Positions 43,983 to 55,331 of a stretch of DNA of 64,000 bases are shown here, in pieces. The stretch comes from Filosporella fistucella. Its lineage: Eukaryota; Ascomycota; Leotiomycetes; Helotiales. The position numbers and the translations under genes were made by a program. Location: assembly GCA_030077755.1 (NCBI GenBank), contig JAQJZZ010000002.1, positions 2,108,001 through 2,172,000 of the forward strand, written 5' to 3'. The number at the start of each line of letters is the position of its first letter. Position 1 is the stretch's first letter. Under the pieces are notes generated by a model. That model was not told the DNA's origin. It saw nothing but the letters and a program-made list of their open reading frames with translations, and made no database searches.

Positions 43983-44846
43983 AGCAGCATTGCGACTTGC
44001 GATGATATGATATCCTAATGAAACGATGTCTTGAAAAGGAATATTGGGGGCGCGGCAAAGTAACCCCCGATCCTAAATATTATTCGTGCATCGGACTTTT
44101 TCAGCCAAGGAACAGCCCAGCTGAAAAGGGGCGAAGGGTTCGCTTGGGACAAAGCGAGCCCCACCAACTCTAAAACATCTGAAGCTCAGCATCTCCGATA
44201 TTTTGATGATTTAATGTTCAAGTACAATTTCATTTTTGAGAACATCAGTCATGTTCAATCCTTAAAAGACATATTTGAGTTTCCCATAACCTATTTCCAA
44301 TATTGAATCGTGTTATTGAGAGTTCTATGAAGTCTCTTTTCTTAGTGTCGTCGCATTGTCTATTAGCGGATCCCGATGAAACACGTTCGCCAGCGAATCG
44401 AATCAAGTTTAAACTATTCACGCCATCTGATGGCATGGACTTGTTTGCACTGTGGGGACGAGGTCCCTACTCCCGTAGTTCAGTTTCATAATCCCCGGCA
44501 CTTAAGCTCCGTCCACTGGGCGTCGTGTCACTGGTGTTATAAACCATCCTCCAGTCTACTGTCCATGATATATGAAGTCGATCATCCCGACATTATTGAC
44601 TGGTGCGGGATATCTCTACCAAAGTTTGAGGGATCTGCTTCTAGGACCTAAAAAGGGAGCTTTCATTATCAACACTATCATTCCCCTAGGCCAGAATATC
44701 AACAGCTCGAATCAATGTCGCCTCTCGATCAATAGACTTGATCTCAGCCTTCACCTTTCTCTATACATTACCATGCTGTGGGAAACAAGGACAATTCAAC
44801 TTCGCCATTAGAGGAAGCGAAAAGTTCCATACCAACTCACATCTCC
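43983..44846. other. Intergenic region, no gene seen
   Basis: Between the F-box gene and the small secreted protein gene. Short frames (44303-44491, 44376-44651) lack any recognisable domain. The right end should hold the promoter of the gene at 44847. Confidence 0.45.
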
Positions 44847-45400
44847 ATGTCTGGATATTTCACGCCTGGCCCAATGTCTATCCTCCTCGTCTGCTTCCTG
44901 TTCGCCAGCTCTGTATTATCAGCAGCTTGCTCACCCCCAAACATCAGAGTAACCATCATCGGCGGTCCGAAAAAAGATACTGCTGAATTCTCAGTCCCTC
45001 TTTTCAAAGACTGCAATTTTGGTGATCCTGCTCCTGTCACTCCGAGTATGTTTCCCCCTTCGCTCCACTTCTTCGTTTCAAGCGTTCCGTTTCGTTTCGA
45101 CCAACCAGCATATCCTGACAATATATAGAAAATCCTCCCGCTCCACCTACAGCCATCACCGCCAGCGCAAACTATAACAATTATGTCGACGCCACTGGAA
45201 AACCGCTCGATAAAGGAAGCACGAACGCTCTGCTAGAATTCTTCGGCAATTCAGTATCGCTTGATATTCTTCTTGAGCAAACGATATGTACGATAACGGA
45301 TACGAAAAATGGGATCTGGAGTATCGAGGCTGCGACCGAGGACTTAGATGAGGGACAAGTGATTCCCGTGTCTAATTATAGGTGTATTATTGATTTGTAA
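44847..45400 (+). CDS. Small secreted protein, family not recognised
   Basis: Two exons, 44847-45045 and 45129-45400 (83-nt intron, GTATGT...ATATAG), about 156 residues. The first in-frame ATG is 44847; a second at 44874 (MSILLVCFLFASSVLSA) would give a cleaner signal peptide and may be the real start. The mature part has four Cys (AACSPP, KDCNF, TICTI, YRCI), suiting two disulfides, with ITASANYNNYVDATGK and FGNSVSLDILLEQ between them. I know no family for it. A secreted, Cys-containing, low-mass protein may act in the cell wall, at the host surface or as an effector, but nothing more can be said from sequence. Both splice sites fit and the reading frame is maintained. Confidence 0.65.
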
Positions 45401-45885
45401 CCATGAGCGTGTATATGATGGGATGAAATGAAAAGAAATGGGATGGTTGTATTATTCGGGGCTAGAGGATGGGTTATATGGAAGGATGGTAGAATTAGGT
45501 TTGGGAAGCTGAGTTGATACTCGCTTGGTTTGGAGTTTATGAATTCTAGGGGGTTTATAGTAATATTGACTGGGAATAGCATAGTATCTTCAATTCCTAC
45601 GATAGGGTCTAGCCTCCTTGGTCTTGGGATTCCGAGTGGGATTATTTGTCTTCTTTCCTTTTCCCCTTCTCGTATCTCTTATCTAATTTCAATCATGTTT
45701 TCATCGTTATCGTCCTCACTTGCCATCACATATATCACTAGCATTTTCTTTTGATTTCATAGATCCAGCTCTATTGTCTATTGTGTAAGGTGCGGGTGTT
45801 CCATTCTATACACTCCGAGGTTGGGCCTCGGTAATTAGAAGTAGTCCTCCCATCCATTATCCTGTCCTTCGTATCCTTTCAGGAA
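45401..45885. other. Convergent 3' region
   Basis: AT-rich spacer between the small secreted protein gene (+) and the GMC oxidoreductase gene (-). No gene seen. Confidence 0.5.
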
Positions 45886-47770
45886 TCATGCATCCAAACC
45901 CAGCTTAATGATATCTGCCGCCTTCTCAGCAACAGCATACACTAAAGTCTGCGGATTGCCCTGCGGGACCAAAGGGAAAACCGAAGCATCAACGACCCTC
46001 AAACCTTCTACACCATAGACCCTCAATTCGGTATCCACCACGCCTCCCTCATCATAAGGCAACATTGCACACGTCCCAACAGGATGAAAAGTCGTTTTCG
46101 CCCACTTTGCAAGATACTCCCTTGCAGCTTGCAAACCCACCCCAATATCACCACCGTAGTTGAACTTTCTCTGGTGCTCTAGGGCATGAGAAGAAAGTGG
46201 TGATGTACGTATGGCATTCTCGGCATAAAGCAGAGATCGAGCAAGAATTTCTCGATCTAGCGAGTGAGAGAAGTATCTTGGGTCGATAAGAGGTGCTTCC
46301 AAAGGATCTGAGGAATCAATATGAATGTTGCCCCGAGAAAAAGGATGCATCAAACTCATTACAATAGCGTGCCCTGCTTCCTTGTTTGCTGAAGGTGGTC
46401 GAAGATAGCTGGGTAGGATTGTGAATTGCGTTGACGCAGCTTCAGATCCCTCAAGCAGGTTTCGGATGAATTGGTGCTGTCTTGAAAGCGGTTCCTCCGA
46501 TGGAAGATAGCTTGAGAGGAAATCCTTGGCACTTGCGGAATGATTTTCACTATTTGACAAGATATCTGCTAGCGATACGAAAGCACTTGTTCCTATAAAC
46601 TTTGACAATGGTCCGGATGCTGTCCGCGCATGCTCCTGTATTGCATCCTTGACTAAAATAGGATGAGAGAATATCGAAGATTCCGCTTGTTTTGCAGGGA
46701 AAGGCAAAATTGTCATGATGTGATCTTGCAAGTTCTCGCCGACATTGTTGTTAGTGACGATAGGTGAAATGCCGTGTCGAGTCAGAATCTCCTCGGGGCC
46801 AATGCCAGAGAGCTCAAGTATCTGTGGAGACTGTATTGCACCAGCGCTGAGGATAATTTCTCGTCGAGCTGATATGCTATATGCGTGGGTATCATGAATG
46901 AAGGCTACTCCCGAAGCACGAGAGCCGTCGAATATAATTTTGGTTACGTGTGCTTTGGTCAACACGTGGAGGTTACTGCGGGCTGAAACTGGGAGATAGT
47001 ATCCGGTTACTGCGTAACTTCTCTCTGCCGTTCTCGGATCAACCGTTGCTGGAATGGGGTACGCTCCTCTAGTGACTCCATTGACAGGATCAGGAGGAAG
47101 TTCGTGCTCTCCTACTGTCTGGAAACTCTTCACAAAATCACGCTCTAGAGGGCCGAGATTTCTGTAAATGCCAGTCTGAATTGGTCCATTACTGTCATTC
47201 AAGGAATTTTGTACTGCCGGCGTGTTCAACTCAAACAATTCTTTGATATCCTCTGATGGCAGGTTCCAAGTCTGGAATCTGTGTAAATATGAGCATATAT
47301 CATTAGCACTCCATCCTGTATTTCCCAGCCTCTCCCAGTCGAGGCCTTCAGTGGAGGGGTAAGTCGTCATCATATAGTTGATAGCACTTGAGCCTCCCAA
47401 AACCTTGCCTCTGTTTTGTACATCCTTGCGGCCGCCCAGATGTTCCTAATAGTCTCATCTCAGCTTTCTTCCGTTCTCGTCTTGCTTGATAACTTACCTG
47501 TGGTACGGTCTCAAATGCCCAGTCATACTCGGGATTCCCAAGCATGCTTGGCGCCAGACCGGGCACTTTAATCCGGAAGTCATCCAGTCTCGCCGCACCA
47601 GCTTCGAGGACGGCTATTTCAAGATTTGGAATTTCGGAGAGGCGGTTGGCTAGGACTAAGCCGGCAGTCCCTCCGCCTATGATCACGAAGTCATAAGTGC
47701 GGGATATGAATGAGTTGATGTCAGCATCGTTGATTCTCTGCTCGAGGGGAGTCTCAGTTGATGATGCCAT
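45886..47770 (-). CDS. GMC-family FAD-dependent oxidoreductase
   Basis: Two exons on the minus strand, 47770-47498 and 47445-45886 (52-nt intron, GTAAGT...TATTAG, phase 0), about 610 residues. The FAD-binding N-terminus is YDFVIIGGGTAGLVLANRLSE at about 26-46, with the GxGxxG pattern and a later ExGA. GKVLGGSSAINYMM is GMC signature 1, and SAGAIQSPQILELSGIG is signature 2. The C-terminus has FHPVGTCAM with the catalytic His and GNPQTLVYA with the second catalytic residue (Asn). No signal peptide is seen, so the enzyme is probably intracellular. The closest functional guess is an alcohol or choline-dehydrogenase-like or aryl-alcohol oxidase-like enzyme. Substrate cannot be told. No secondary-metabolite core gene lies next to it. 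Confidence 0.9.
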
Positions 47771-48730
47771 TGTGAAGGAGGTACCGACTAATTTTGGAAT
47801 AAACCAAATTCTGTAAAGTATGCAACTGTAATGTTCTCCGATTTAGGGGCATCCCCAAGTCTTTAAATGCTGTCTAGAAATGGTTGCCACTTGTGTTATG
47901 ATTACTTATCGCAAAGCGTGTAGAAAGAGGCCAGTACACATCGCCTCCACTTCCTCCAGGGTGTCTCCATCTCGATCCTCATTCAAATATTACGAAATTT
48001 TACCAATTTTTGCATGTACCACCTTCTTAGAATGCTAAGCCAAATGGGACATTTTCGTTTTGGGTTGCATTAGGTCTCTGGAAACATCCACAGCAGCATT
48101 CTGTTCCTTAACATGAAGCATCAATAGACAACTATGATGCAAGAATTCTACACATGGATGTAAGCAAGGCCCCCATTTGTATTCGTGTGATGATTATATA
48201 GACGCTTTCAGGATAACAGATGTATGTAATCAGCATTAGTTCGCTGCAGTGTAGCTCATCTCTGATTGGTCACTCAATTAATCAAATTTTGTAGTTCGAG
48301 CTCCAAGAATGATTAAGGCTTACTTGACGGGGAAGGCACGTTGCGCGAGAGTTTGCTGACGTAGAGCTGGCTAGTTTCTTAAACCCTGTGTCAACAGTGT
48401 GTAATCTCACGCCAGTGGTACTCGATTTTACGAGGACACTATGTAACAAAATATAACATTTAAGATAATATTTGACGTCTTGACTCCTGAGCTGTTTGCC
48501 TTGTACAGGCCCTTAATCACATCTTGCAATCATGAAGAAAACATTTTCTGCTTTCTTGACTGCGATTACTTATACTGAACGCATAGGGAAGGAGAGTGTG
48601 GATCATATGAACCTTGCACAATACTCCATCTCCAGATATAGCATGGCAAGGACTCAACTCTCTCAGTGATTCTCATGTAATTTCATATTTTCTGCTTCCC
48701 TGCATCATTCTCTGGTGTTGTAAAGATTCT
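47771..48730. other. Intergenic region, no gene seen
   Basis: Upstream of the GMC gene and downstream of the F-box gene (both minus). The left end holds the GMC promoter. Nothing else is recognised over about 960 bp. Confidence 0.5.
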
Positions 48731-50137
48731 TCAATCCTCACTCTCACTCAAAACATCATCGGTACTTCCTCCGATCTCTTCGTGGCCATAGTTATAAGAG
48801 ACCAAAATTCTAACCCCACACTTTCCACCTTCATACATTACTTGAATTAACAATCTCTCTGTGTTCTCTGCCCGCTTGAAATTATGAGAGAACCTGAAGG
48901 TAACCATCTCAAGTTTTGGAAATTTAGCACGATCTCCTAACAAGTCTAACACATCTCGTACTGTCCAGATCGTTGTGCGACGGAAGGTTAGAAATTTGAC
49001 GTTGGGTGGAAGAAGGGATTTCATGGTTGAAATGCCTAATTCGTTTTTCGTCTGTGTCCACATATCAAAGGCTGGTACCTCGAGTATTTTGAGCTGCTTG
49101 AACGAGGAAAAGCACTCATTTATGCCTCTCTTTCTTTCGATCCTTCTTTGCCTACTATCCCAAAGATATAGTTCTCGGAGAGGTGGTTTTGTAGCGACAA
49201 GGCAACGGACGATTCGGTCAACACAGAATGGTTGATGATGTTGAGACACATCTGAGTGCTCGATGAGGAGTCTCCTCAGAAATGGAAAGCTGGAAATGAG
49301 TTTGGGAACCACAGAATTGGTGATGGATGTATTTCGCAACTCCAAGATCACTGTGGGGAACACCGGCACCGATAACCACGAAGCGTTGTTGAACTCCCAG
49401 TTTCTCGCCTTCACTTTCTTGACTGATTTGAGCTGGAAAAATGGTGCTAATTCCGATAAGGTCGTAGGTTCCGTGACCTCATTATATGGAACTATCTCAA
49501 TTTTGCGCAGATTTGAAAGGGCTCCTGCAGAAGTTGAGTTCTGCTTCTGCATATTTGCCGCTTTGCTGAACAGGATGCGCAATTGTTCAATGAGGAGAAC
49601 ATTTTTAGCATCAAGTACTTTCCATGCATAATCATTCAAGCGTCCCTGACGAGGAAATACCAATGTGAGGTTTTGCAGATTAGGAAGTAGTGCGAGCGTA
49701 AGCGCCGTAGCTGCATCCCAATCTCGATTTATGAGCGATGGCGACCAGGAAACCCACTTCGAAGGCAGTTTTCCAGACTCCCGTATATTTTGTTCTAACT
49801 TGTCGAGTTCTTTCTTGCTCCCTAGACAAAGGGTAGACTCGTAGATACGCTCGTGCTTGTCCCATGGATGGAGCGAAGGTGCGGGTGAGAATCTACCGTC
49901 ATACACTTGCACGTGCTCAGCAATATTTGGGTGTGTTGCAACAGTTCGAAGAAATCTGAGGAGAACAAATCTTGAGCTCTCATAGAAAGTAGAGTACAGG
50001 TCAGGCTCTACGAAGCGGTGTAGTCGTCGACATGATTTTGATAGCGCCTGCGTATCCCGTTTTTTGATGTCATCATCTGCGACCACGAATCTGATGATGA
50101 TGTCGAGAAGTTCATCTGGTAGGGTATTGAGAGACAT
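48731..50137 (-). CDS. F-box protein with LRR-like C-terminal region
   Basis: A single open frame of 468 residues without introns. The N-terminus LNTLPDELLDIIIRFV, followed by ALSKSCRRLHRFVEPDLYST, is a clear F-box (residues of about 4-50). The rest has irregular leucine-rich segments (LLPNLQNLTLVF, LSNLRKIEIVPYN, FPFLRRLLIEH, FKQLKILEVPAF) like those of the many species-specific F-box/LRR proteins of Pezizomycotina. It ends in an acidic tail (STDDVLSESED). The likely role is substrate choice for an SCF ubiquitin ligase; substrate unknown. No lesion seen. Confidence 0.8.
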   Translation of the reverse strand: MSLNTLPDELLDIIIRFVVADDDIKKRDTQALSKSCRRLHRFVEPDLYSTFYESSRFVLLRFLRTVATHPNIAEHVQVYDGRFSPAPSLHPWDKHERIYESTLCLGSKKELDKLEQNIRESGKLPSKWVSWSPSLINRDWDAATALTLALLPNLQNLTLVFPRQGRLNDYAWKVLDAKNVLLIEQLRILFSKAANMQKQNSTSAGALSNLRKIEIVPYNEVTEPTTLSELAPFFQLKSVKKVKARNWEFNNASWLSVPVFPTVILELRNTSITNSVVPKLISSFPFLRRLLIEHSDVSQHHQPFCVDRIVRCLVATKPPLRELYLWDSRQRRIERKRGINECFSSFKQLKILEVPAFDMWTQTKNELGISTMKSLLPPNVKFLTFRRTTIWTVRDVLDLLGDRAKFPKLEMVTFRFSHNFKRAENTERLLIQVMYEGGKCGVRILVSYNYGHEEIGGSTDDVLSESED

Positions 50138-50880
50138 AAGGAATAGCTAGCGACAAGATAATCACAACTTGTGTAATTTTGTTTGTTGCTCTCACGACGG
50201 GTGGTACTGGAATAATTCCAAAGGAAAGCAGGCTGAGGGTTTAGGCAGATCAAGTCGATTTCGCTTCGCCCTTTCCAGATCGAGGTTGTGAATACACCGA
50301 CCTTGAAATATCAATTTATTCGAAGCTAAACTCTTTCCTTTTAACGATTTAAATTAACTTCGAGTTTGCATAGGTCTTAGGCATCGTTTGAAAAGATCTG
50401 ATGACATTTTGGTGCTGCGAGTCTTCATTTAGTCTTTCCAAGTGACGCCACCAAATGTACTGCCAGCATACCTAACAATTGTCAGCGAATACAGAATCCT
50501 AACACTGGTGTCATTACCTGTAGGATACAATAATAGGTACCATTTGGATTCAGGCCAAAGCCTTTGATATCATTGAAGTATAAGATTACCTAGGTATTCG
50601 AAGTTCTTTATCCGACTTAGGTGCCTTATACAACTGTGAGTAGGTAGGTAGACTTGAGGCATAATTTTACCCCGCACTTACCCCGCCCCCGCACCTCTTG
50701 TCACTGCTAACACTGTCATATTTGCATCTATTTCGCACATCGAATACTTGGTGGCTCCTCCCACCTTGCAATTTATATTTCCACTTAGTAGTTGACCATG
50801 GAGTCAACTTTGCGAGCTTAATCTTCATGAAAATATATTTTTAGGAGTGAATACTACTTTCATTCAATTAAATATCTCCT
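50138..50880. other. Intergenic region, no gene seen
   Basis: Promoter side of the F-box gene (left) and 3' flank of the DXO-like gene (right). A short TAGG tandem run is visible near 50640-50650. No coding sequence supported. Confidence 0.5.
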
Positions 50881-52164
50881 TCAACTAATCGCCACCCCAC
50901 CATCTTCCGAATCCTCATTTCCCCAACACTTTTCTCTCACTCCACGGGGTAAAGTGATCTCCTTTCCTTTCCGCTCATACAATTTCAAAGTACGTCTCTC
51001 CTCTTTCTCCCAAACCAACATGCATTTCCCTCCCTCTGCCTTCTTTGCCCTATTTTTGATTTCCATGATAAGCGCCACCATACTTCTCAGACTATCACGG
51101 TTGTTGGCCTCCCATGTAGAGAAATGATCATCCATATTGAATATCTCGGCCTCGCTCTCGACTAGACCTCCTTTGTGTCTGCAGATGAACAAGTGTCGTG
51201 TTTGTGAGATCCAGAGCTGAGGAATGGTTTGTTGGAGATTCAGCTGGCCCGAGCGAGATTTGAATTCCACAATAGAATTTGGATCTACCTCACGACCGCG
51301 TTGAATGACTTTCACTTCATCGTTTGGAGACGAAGCAAAAATATCAGTTGAGTCTGTTATATTGAGAGCCGATGTCATCCGACTGAGGTCCTCATCAGTC
51401 CTGTCTTTAGCATCAATATACCCATCAGCCTCTGACCGAACCAAACACTCTACTCCCCCAAGATTATACCGTATAATTCGAAAATGTCCAGAAGTCTCCC
51501 TCAAATCCTCATCGTCCCTGAAATATGCCTTTTCAAACCCATGACCGTATCCCGACATAAGTGATCCAGTAATAATCTTCAACTGATCTTCCTCCCACCG
51601 CGTAAAGAAAAGCGTATCTTCCACGAGATCAACATCGATGCGCCAGCTCTCGCGACCTTTGGAAGATGAAAACTGGAGTAGCCTGCGTAAGCTATTGCGA
51701 TCTGTCACGAGCGAGATGGGGATCATGTCGAAATCGGGATGTGTGGTGAGGAGGGCTTTGAAGAAAGGGTCGAATGACGCTGAGGGAACACGATTTTTGT
51801 TCTCGTCAGCACGGGCTTTACCATTATCTTTGGGAACTTGGAGGGGGAGGGTAGGAGGTGTCCATTTTGCTGGACATCCTGATAAAGTCATTAGGAGACC
51901 GTCCACCATCAGATGTTAGGTATGGGCTGTGACAAGGTTCGTACCTGGAACGAAAATAACTGGATTATTCGAGTTACTCCAATTGTATGAAGCAATGTGT
52001 TCAGAATTCTTGATCTTAACAATAGATTCCAGCTTCCGAAGTTTATTAAGCTCGAAATCATACAACAAGGATCCTGCGTTTTTGATTATTTTCCTTTGTT
52101 TGAAAAACTTATTTCTTGCTTTCTGCTCTCCCGGTGAGCGGGCTTTACTAGGTGACTTGGACAT
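50881..52164 (-). CDS. DXO/RAI1-like putative nuclease (often annotated geranylgeranyl pyrophosphate synthetase-like)
   Basis: Two exons on the minus strand, 52164-51945 and 51878-50881 (66-nt intron, GTACGA...TATCAG), about 405 residues. Exon 1 is basic (KARNKFFKQRK) and ends VIFVPG; the splice continues CPAKWTPP. Exon 2 carries a motif series that reminds me of the DXO/RAI1 decapping family: GYGHGFEKAYF at about 183-193 (compare GYKFE), ECLVRSEADGYID at about 217-229 (acidic metal ligands), SIVEFKSRS at about 275-283 (the E-x-K motif), and LWISQTRHLFICRHKGGLV (compare the Q-SF-GVP-I-VGFRD segment). Relatives are widespread in filamentous fungi and frequently mislabelled as prenyl synthases, but no DDxxD motif is present. 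I consider a DXO-like fold likely and a decapping or 5'-end nuclease role possible. Confidence 0.65.
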
Positions 52165-52459
52165 GTCTGATATCCATGAATTCCTTTCAAAAATGATTAT
52201 CAGAGTCAGAAGGTAGGTTAGAGAGAAAGAAGGAGAGTGTTCAACATCTGATAAATAGGAATTGCAAACGAGGGGGGCAAGCAGCAAGGTTGTTGGTTAC
52301 ACAACATATTGATATGCGTCTGGCGAGTAAAGAGCGTGCCAGACGCGGGGTACTTCAGTCTCAACCACAACATCACCAAATCACAAGCTGGGCATTGAGC
52401 TTTCAGTATATTTGCCTCTCGAAAAATATATGTACAAACTTTTCCCTGCTTCTCACCAC

Positions 52460-54287
52460 TCATCCACAAAAATAACTCTCCCAATCATCCACCTCTCCAC
52501 CTTTCTTCAACTTCGCAACCTTAGGCCACGTACAAAGTTTTCTCGTCTTATTCCCCCCATCAGTAGGTCCCCAGCTCTTAATCCCATCCGGCTCCTTCCC
52601 CCCCTCAACCCACTCCACCATCGCAGCAGACATGCCATACACAGCAGGCACATACGGATACTTCGCTATATTCCCTCCACAATGTCCACCTCCAGGTATC
52701 ATAACCAATTTCACGAACTCGTTTTCCGCTATCGTGGTTTTACGACCTAGTGTTGTTTGAGTGATGGATTCAACGTGTTGAAGTGACCAGAAGGGAGATA
52801 TATTTGGGTCTGCCCAGCCGGCATAGATGATCATTTTTCCGCCGCTGGAGTGGAAGGAGGAGAGATTCGGGTTGATGGAATCGATGAGAGGGCTGGCGCG
52901 GGCGTCGAAGAGATCGACGTCCGATGCCCAGTTGAAGGTTGAGGCGTCGTAGGATAGATTATTGTACACCAGTTGTTGTAGAAGGGGTACGGTGAAGGCG
53001 TTTGAAAGAGCACCTGAGACTTGGGGAAGGGACCAGCCGGCTTCTGAGCCGAGAGCAAGTCCTGGGAAGAGGGGCGAGTGAGAATCTGAGCGGATGGGTC
53101 CTTGATAAAGCGCTTTAGCTGCTGAGATTTGAGCAGGTGTCAGACATGTGTTTGTGTTGTTGACGCTCCCAGTAAGAGCACCCGCCATTACGGGACAAGC
53201 CAGGGAAGAGATATCGAAGTGACAGGCAAGTGGATTTTCAACCAAGTTGTCCTTGACGCCGTCGAGAGTATCACACTTTTCGATAACTTTGGCTTGGATG
53301 AAATCCAGAAGTGGGTCAGGGAGGAAAGTTGATTTGGTCTATGGGTTGTTAGTAAGTGTGCAGGAGGTTTTTGTGTTTACAGCTTGAACATAAGTAAGAT
53401 GGATCAGGAAACAGACTAAACTCACATTCGTATGCTGAGCACCCCACAAAAAGGCCATCAAAAGTCTCGTAAACCCATTCGCTGGACATCCAGCAATAAT
53501 CCCATCAAACAATCCCGGGTATAACTCGGCGAGCGAGAACCCCTGCGCACCACCCGCCGAACAGCCTCTGAAGTACGAGTACTTCGCCTTATGGCCATAA
53601 AACTCATGGATCAATGCTTTCGAAGCCGGAGTAAGTAGGCTGATGGCATTGTGAATCCAGGCTTGTATCTGATCTCCGTCATGTAAAAAGGGTTGATAGA
53701 CGCCTGGTGCTCCGAGAGTAGCTCCAACACCCGCATCCTGTTAAGTTGGGAGTCAGCACAGTAGAAATTTGAACCTTGAGAAGTAGATTATCATGGTTTG
53801 AGAAACAATTCCTCTGGAGTGAGTAACGTGATAAGACAAGTCAAAGGGAAGAATTTCTGGGGGACGTGTTACTTACATTATCTGAAGCTAAGTGTCCCGC
53901 ATTCCCACCAGCAATAGCAAAGCCCAATCCGTTATTCAATTCCTCCAACATATCACTATAAACTATCGTCCCCGCCTCGCCTCCATTTCCCACAGCCATG
54001 AACCGAGAAGAGTATTCTTTGTCAGGCAGCCAGAGTGCAAACTGTAGGGTATCATTGTTGCCATACTTGACTGAGACAGAGGCTTCACAGAAGGAGAATT
54101 TGTTCAGTGTTCCTGATAGGTTGTAGGCGCCTGTAGCGAAGTAGGTTGTACTGATAAAAGAAGCATTGTATGCTGAGAGGATTGTGGAATGTGCTAGAGA
54201 TGAGCAATTGGGAGGTTTGTAGGACAGAGCTGAAACTAGAGTACATGCAGCAAGTGTGAGGAATGAGAGGGGACGAAGAGAATACAT
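52460..54287 (-). CDS. Secreted tannase / feruloyl esterase-family hydrolase
   Basis: Three exons on the minus strand: 54287-53877, 53737-53426 and 53338-52460 (introns 139 and 87 nt, phase 0), about 533 residues. A signal peptide (MYSLRPLSFLTLAACTLVSA) opens the protein. FALWLPDKEYSSRFMAVGNGG and GLGFAIAGGNAGH are family landmarks. The nucleophile motif is RGCSAGGAQG with Cys196-Ser197; the Asp is in YAGWADPNISP (about 418), and the His in PGGGHCGG (about 460), next to Cys461. This is the CS-D-HC arrangement in which a disulfide holds Ser and His together. The nucleophile motif differs from the common GCS-T-GG-R-QG by Ala at both variable places. The enzyme should act outside the cell on ester bonds of tannins or feruloylated plant cell wall. 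All catalytic residues are kept. Confidence 0.92.
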
Positions 54288-55331
54288 GATGAGTTCTTTC
54301 CTGCGATACGTAAAAGAAATCTAATAAACAGTACCCACATTTTCATTTTAAATAACATAACGTGGATATAGAAACTAATGGATTACATACTCTTTTAACA
54401 TGCTATATCCGTCATCGGGTGAACAATTTGGCGGAAAGATAGTTGAAACGGAACAATTACGAGCAAGTGACCACCTGTAATTAGCCTGTGGGTCTACTTA
54501 GACTTTAAGCTCCCGACCCCGCCGGCATGAACGCTTCTTGAGCTTATTTGAGCGAGTAAATCTCACTACACATGTTCCGTCTATAAACATGCTTAAGTTA
54601 GGGATGTGTAAGTGTTGTTCCGCCGTTTTATCGATTGGGTTTGGGGATTGTTTTTTGCGAGACAAGCTTGGCGGCGCTTGATTAAATTGGTGAAGGAAAT
54701 GGGTTCAACGCCACAGTGTCATAGTAAAAGTCAGGTGCCAAAGTGAGAAAGGAAAATTGGTAATAAGGAATGGCATGATATTACCGCATAGCTGTATGCG
54801 GGTAAATCCGCCAGGAAGATCCAATTACGAAAACTGCACGCGAAATACAATGCGCAGTTGAATATTAAACCTAAGTAGCGACGAACGAGCATATATTAAC
54901 AACACACATGGTATCTAGCTATCAATCATCAACATCTCTGCCTTTTTTTCAGCATAATCTCCCTTCATTCCAAAAGCAAAGCAGGACCATTGCAGCAATA
55001 CGAGCAAAGAATTATGCAACACGATCTCCACCACGAATCCCAACGAATCCTCCACCCAGAGGTACAGGCCAAAAATCAAGTGGTATGCCATCGCAGGAAA
55101 TAAAGAAGATCTTGATCGCTAGCAATCAGATCTAGCAATTGGTATCTCAAGGAAAAGGATGAACGTGGAACGGAGTAAAACAGGCAGTTTTGCTTGGCAG
55201 CGAAGGAAGAAATTAGGTTGCAAAAAGTGGATACAAGCTGAATCGAAGTGTAGAGGAAATTTGTTCTAGTGATAATGGCCGTCAGACATTCGTTGAAATG
55301 GTAGATATCGAGGATTTTCGTGAGGTAGGAA
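54288..55331. other. Intergenic region with one small frame
   Basis: Promoter region of the tannase-family gene on the left and 3' flank of the MSB1-like gene on the right. One small plus-strand frame (54908-55135) is listed separately. Nothing else is recognised. Confidence 0.5.
54908..55135 (+). CDS. Possible small basic protein of 75 residues
   Basis: An ATG-started frame encodes a Ser/Pro-rich N-terminus, then RTIAAIRAKNYATRSPPR, resembling a mitochondrial targeting sequence, and ends QEIKKILIASNQI. No family is recognised and the start context is ordinary. It lies in an otherwise gene-free interval, which is the only support. It could equally be a chance frame. Confidence 0.25.
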   Translation: MVSSYQSSTSLPFFQHNLPSFQKQSRTIAAIRAKNYATRSPPRIPTNPPPRGTGQKSSGMPSQEIKKILIASNQI

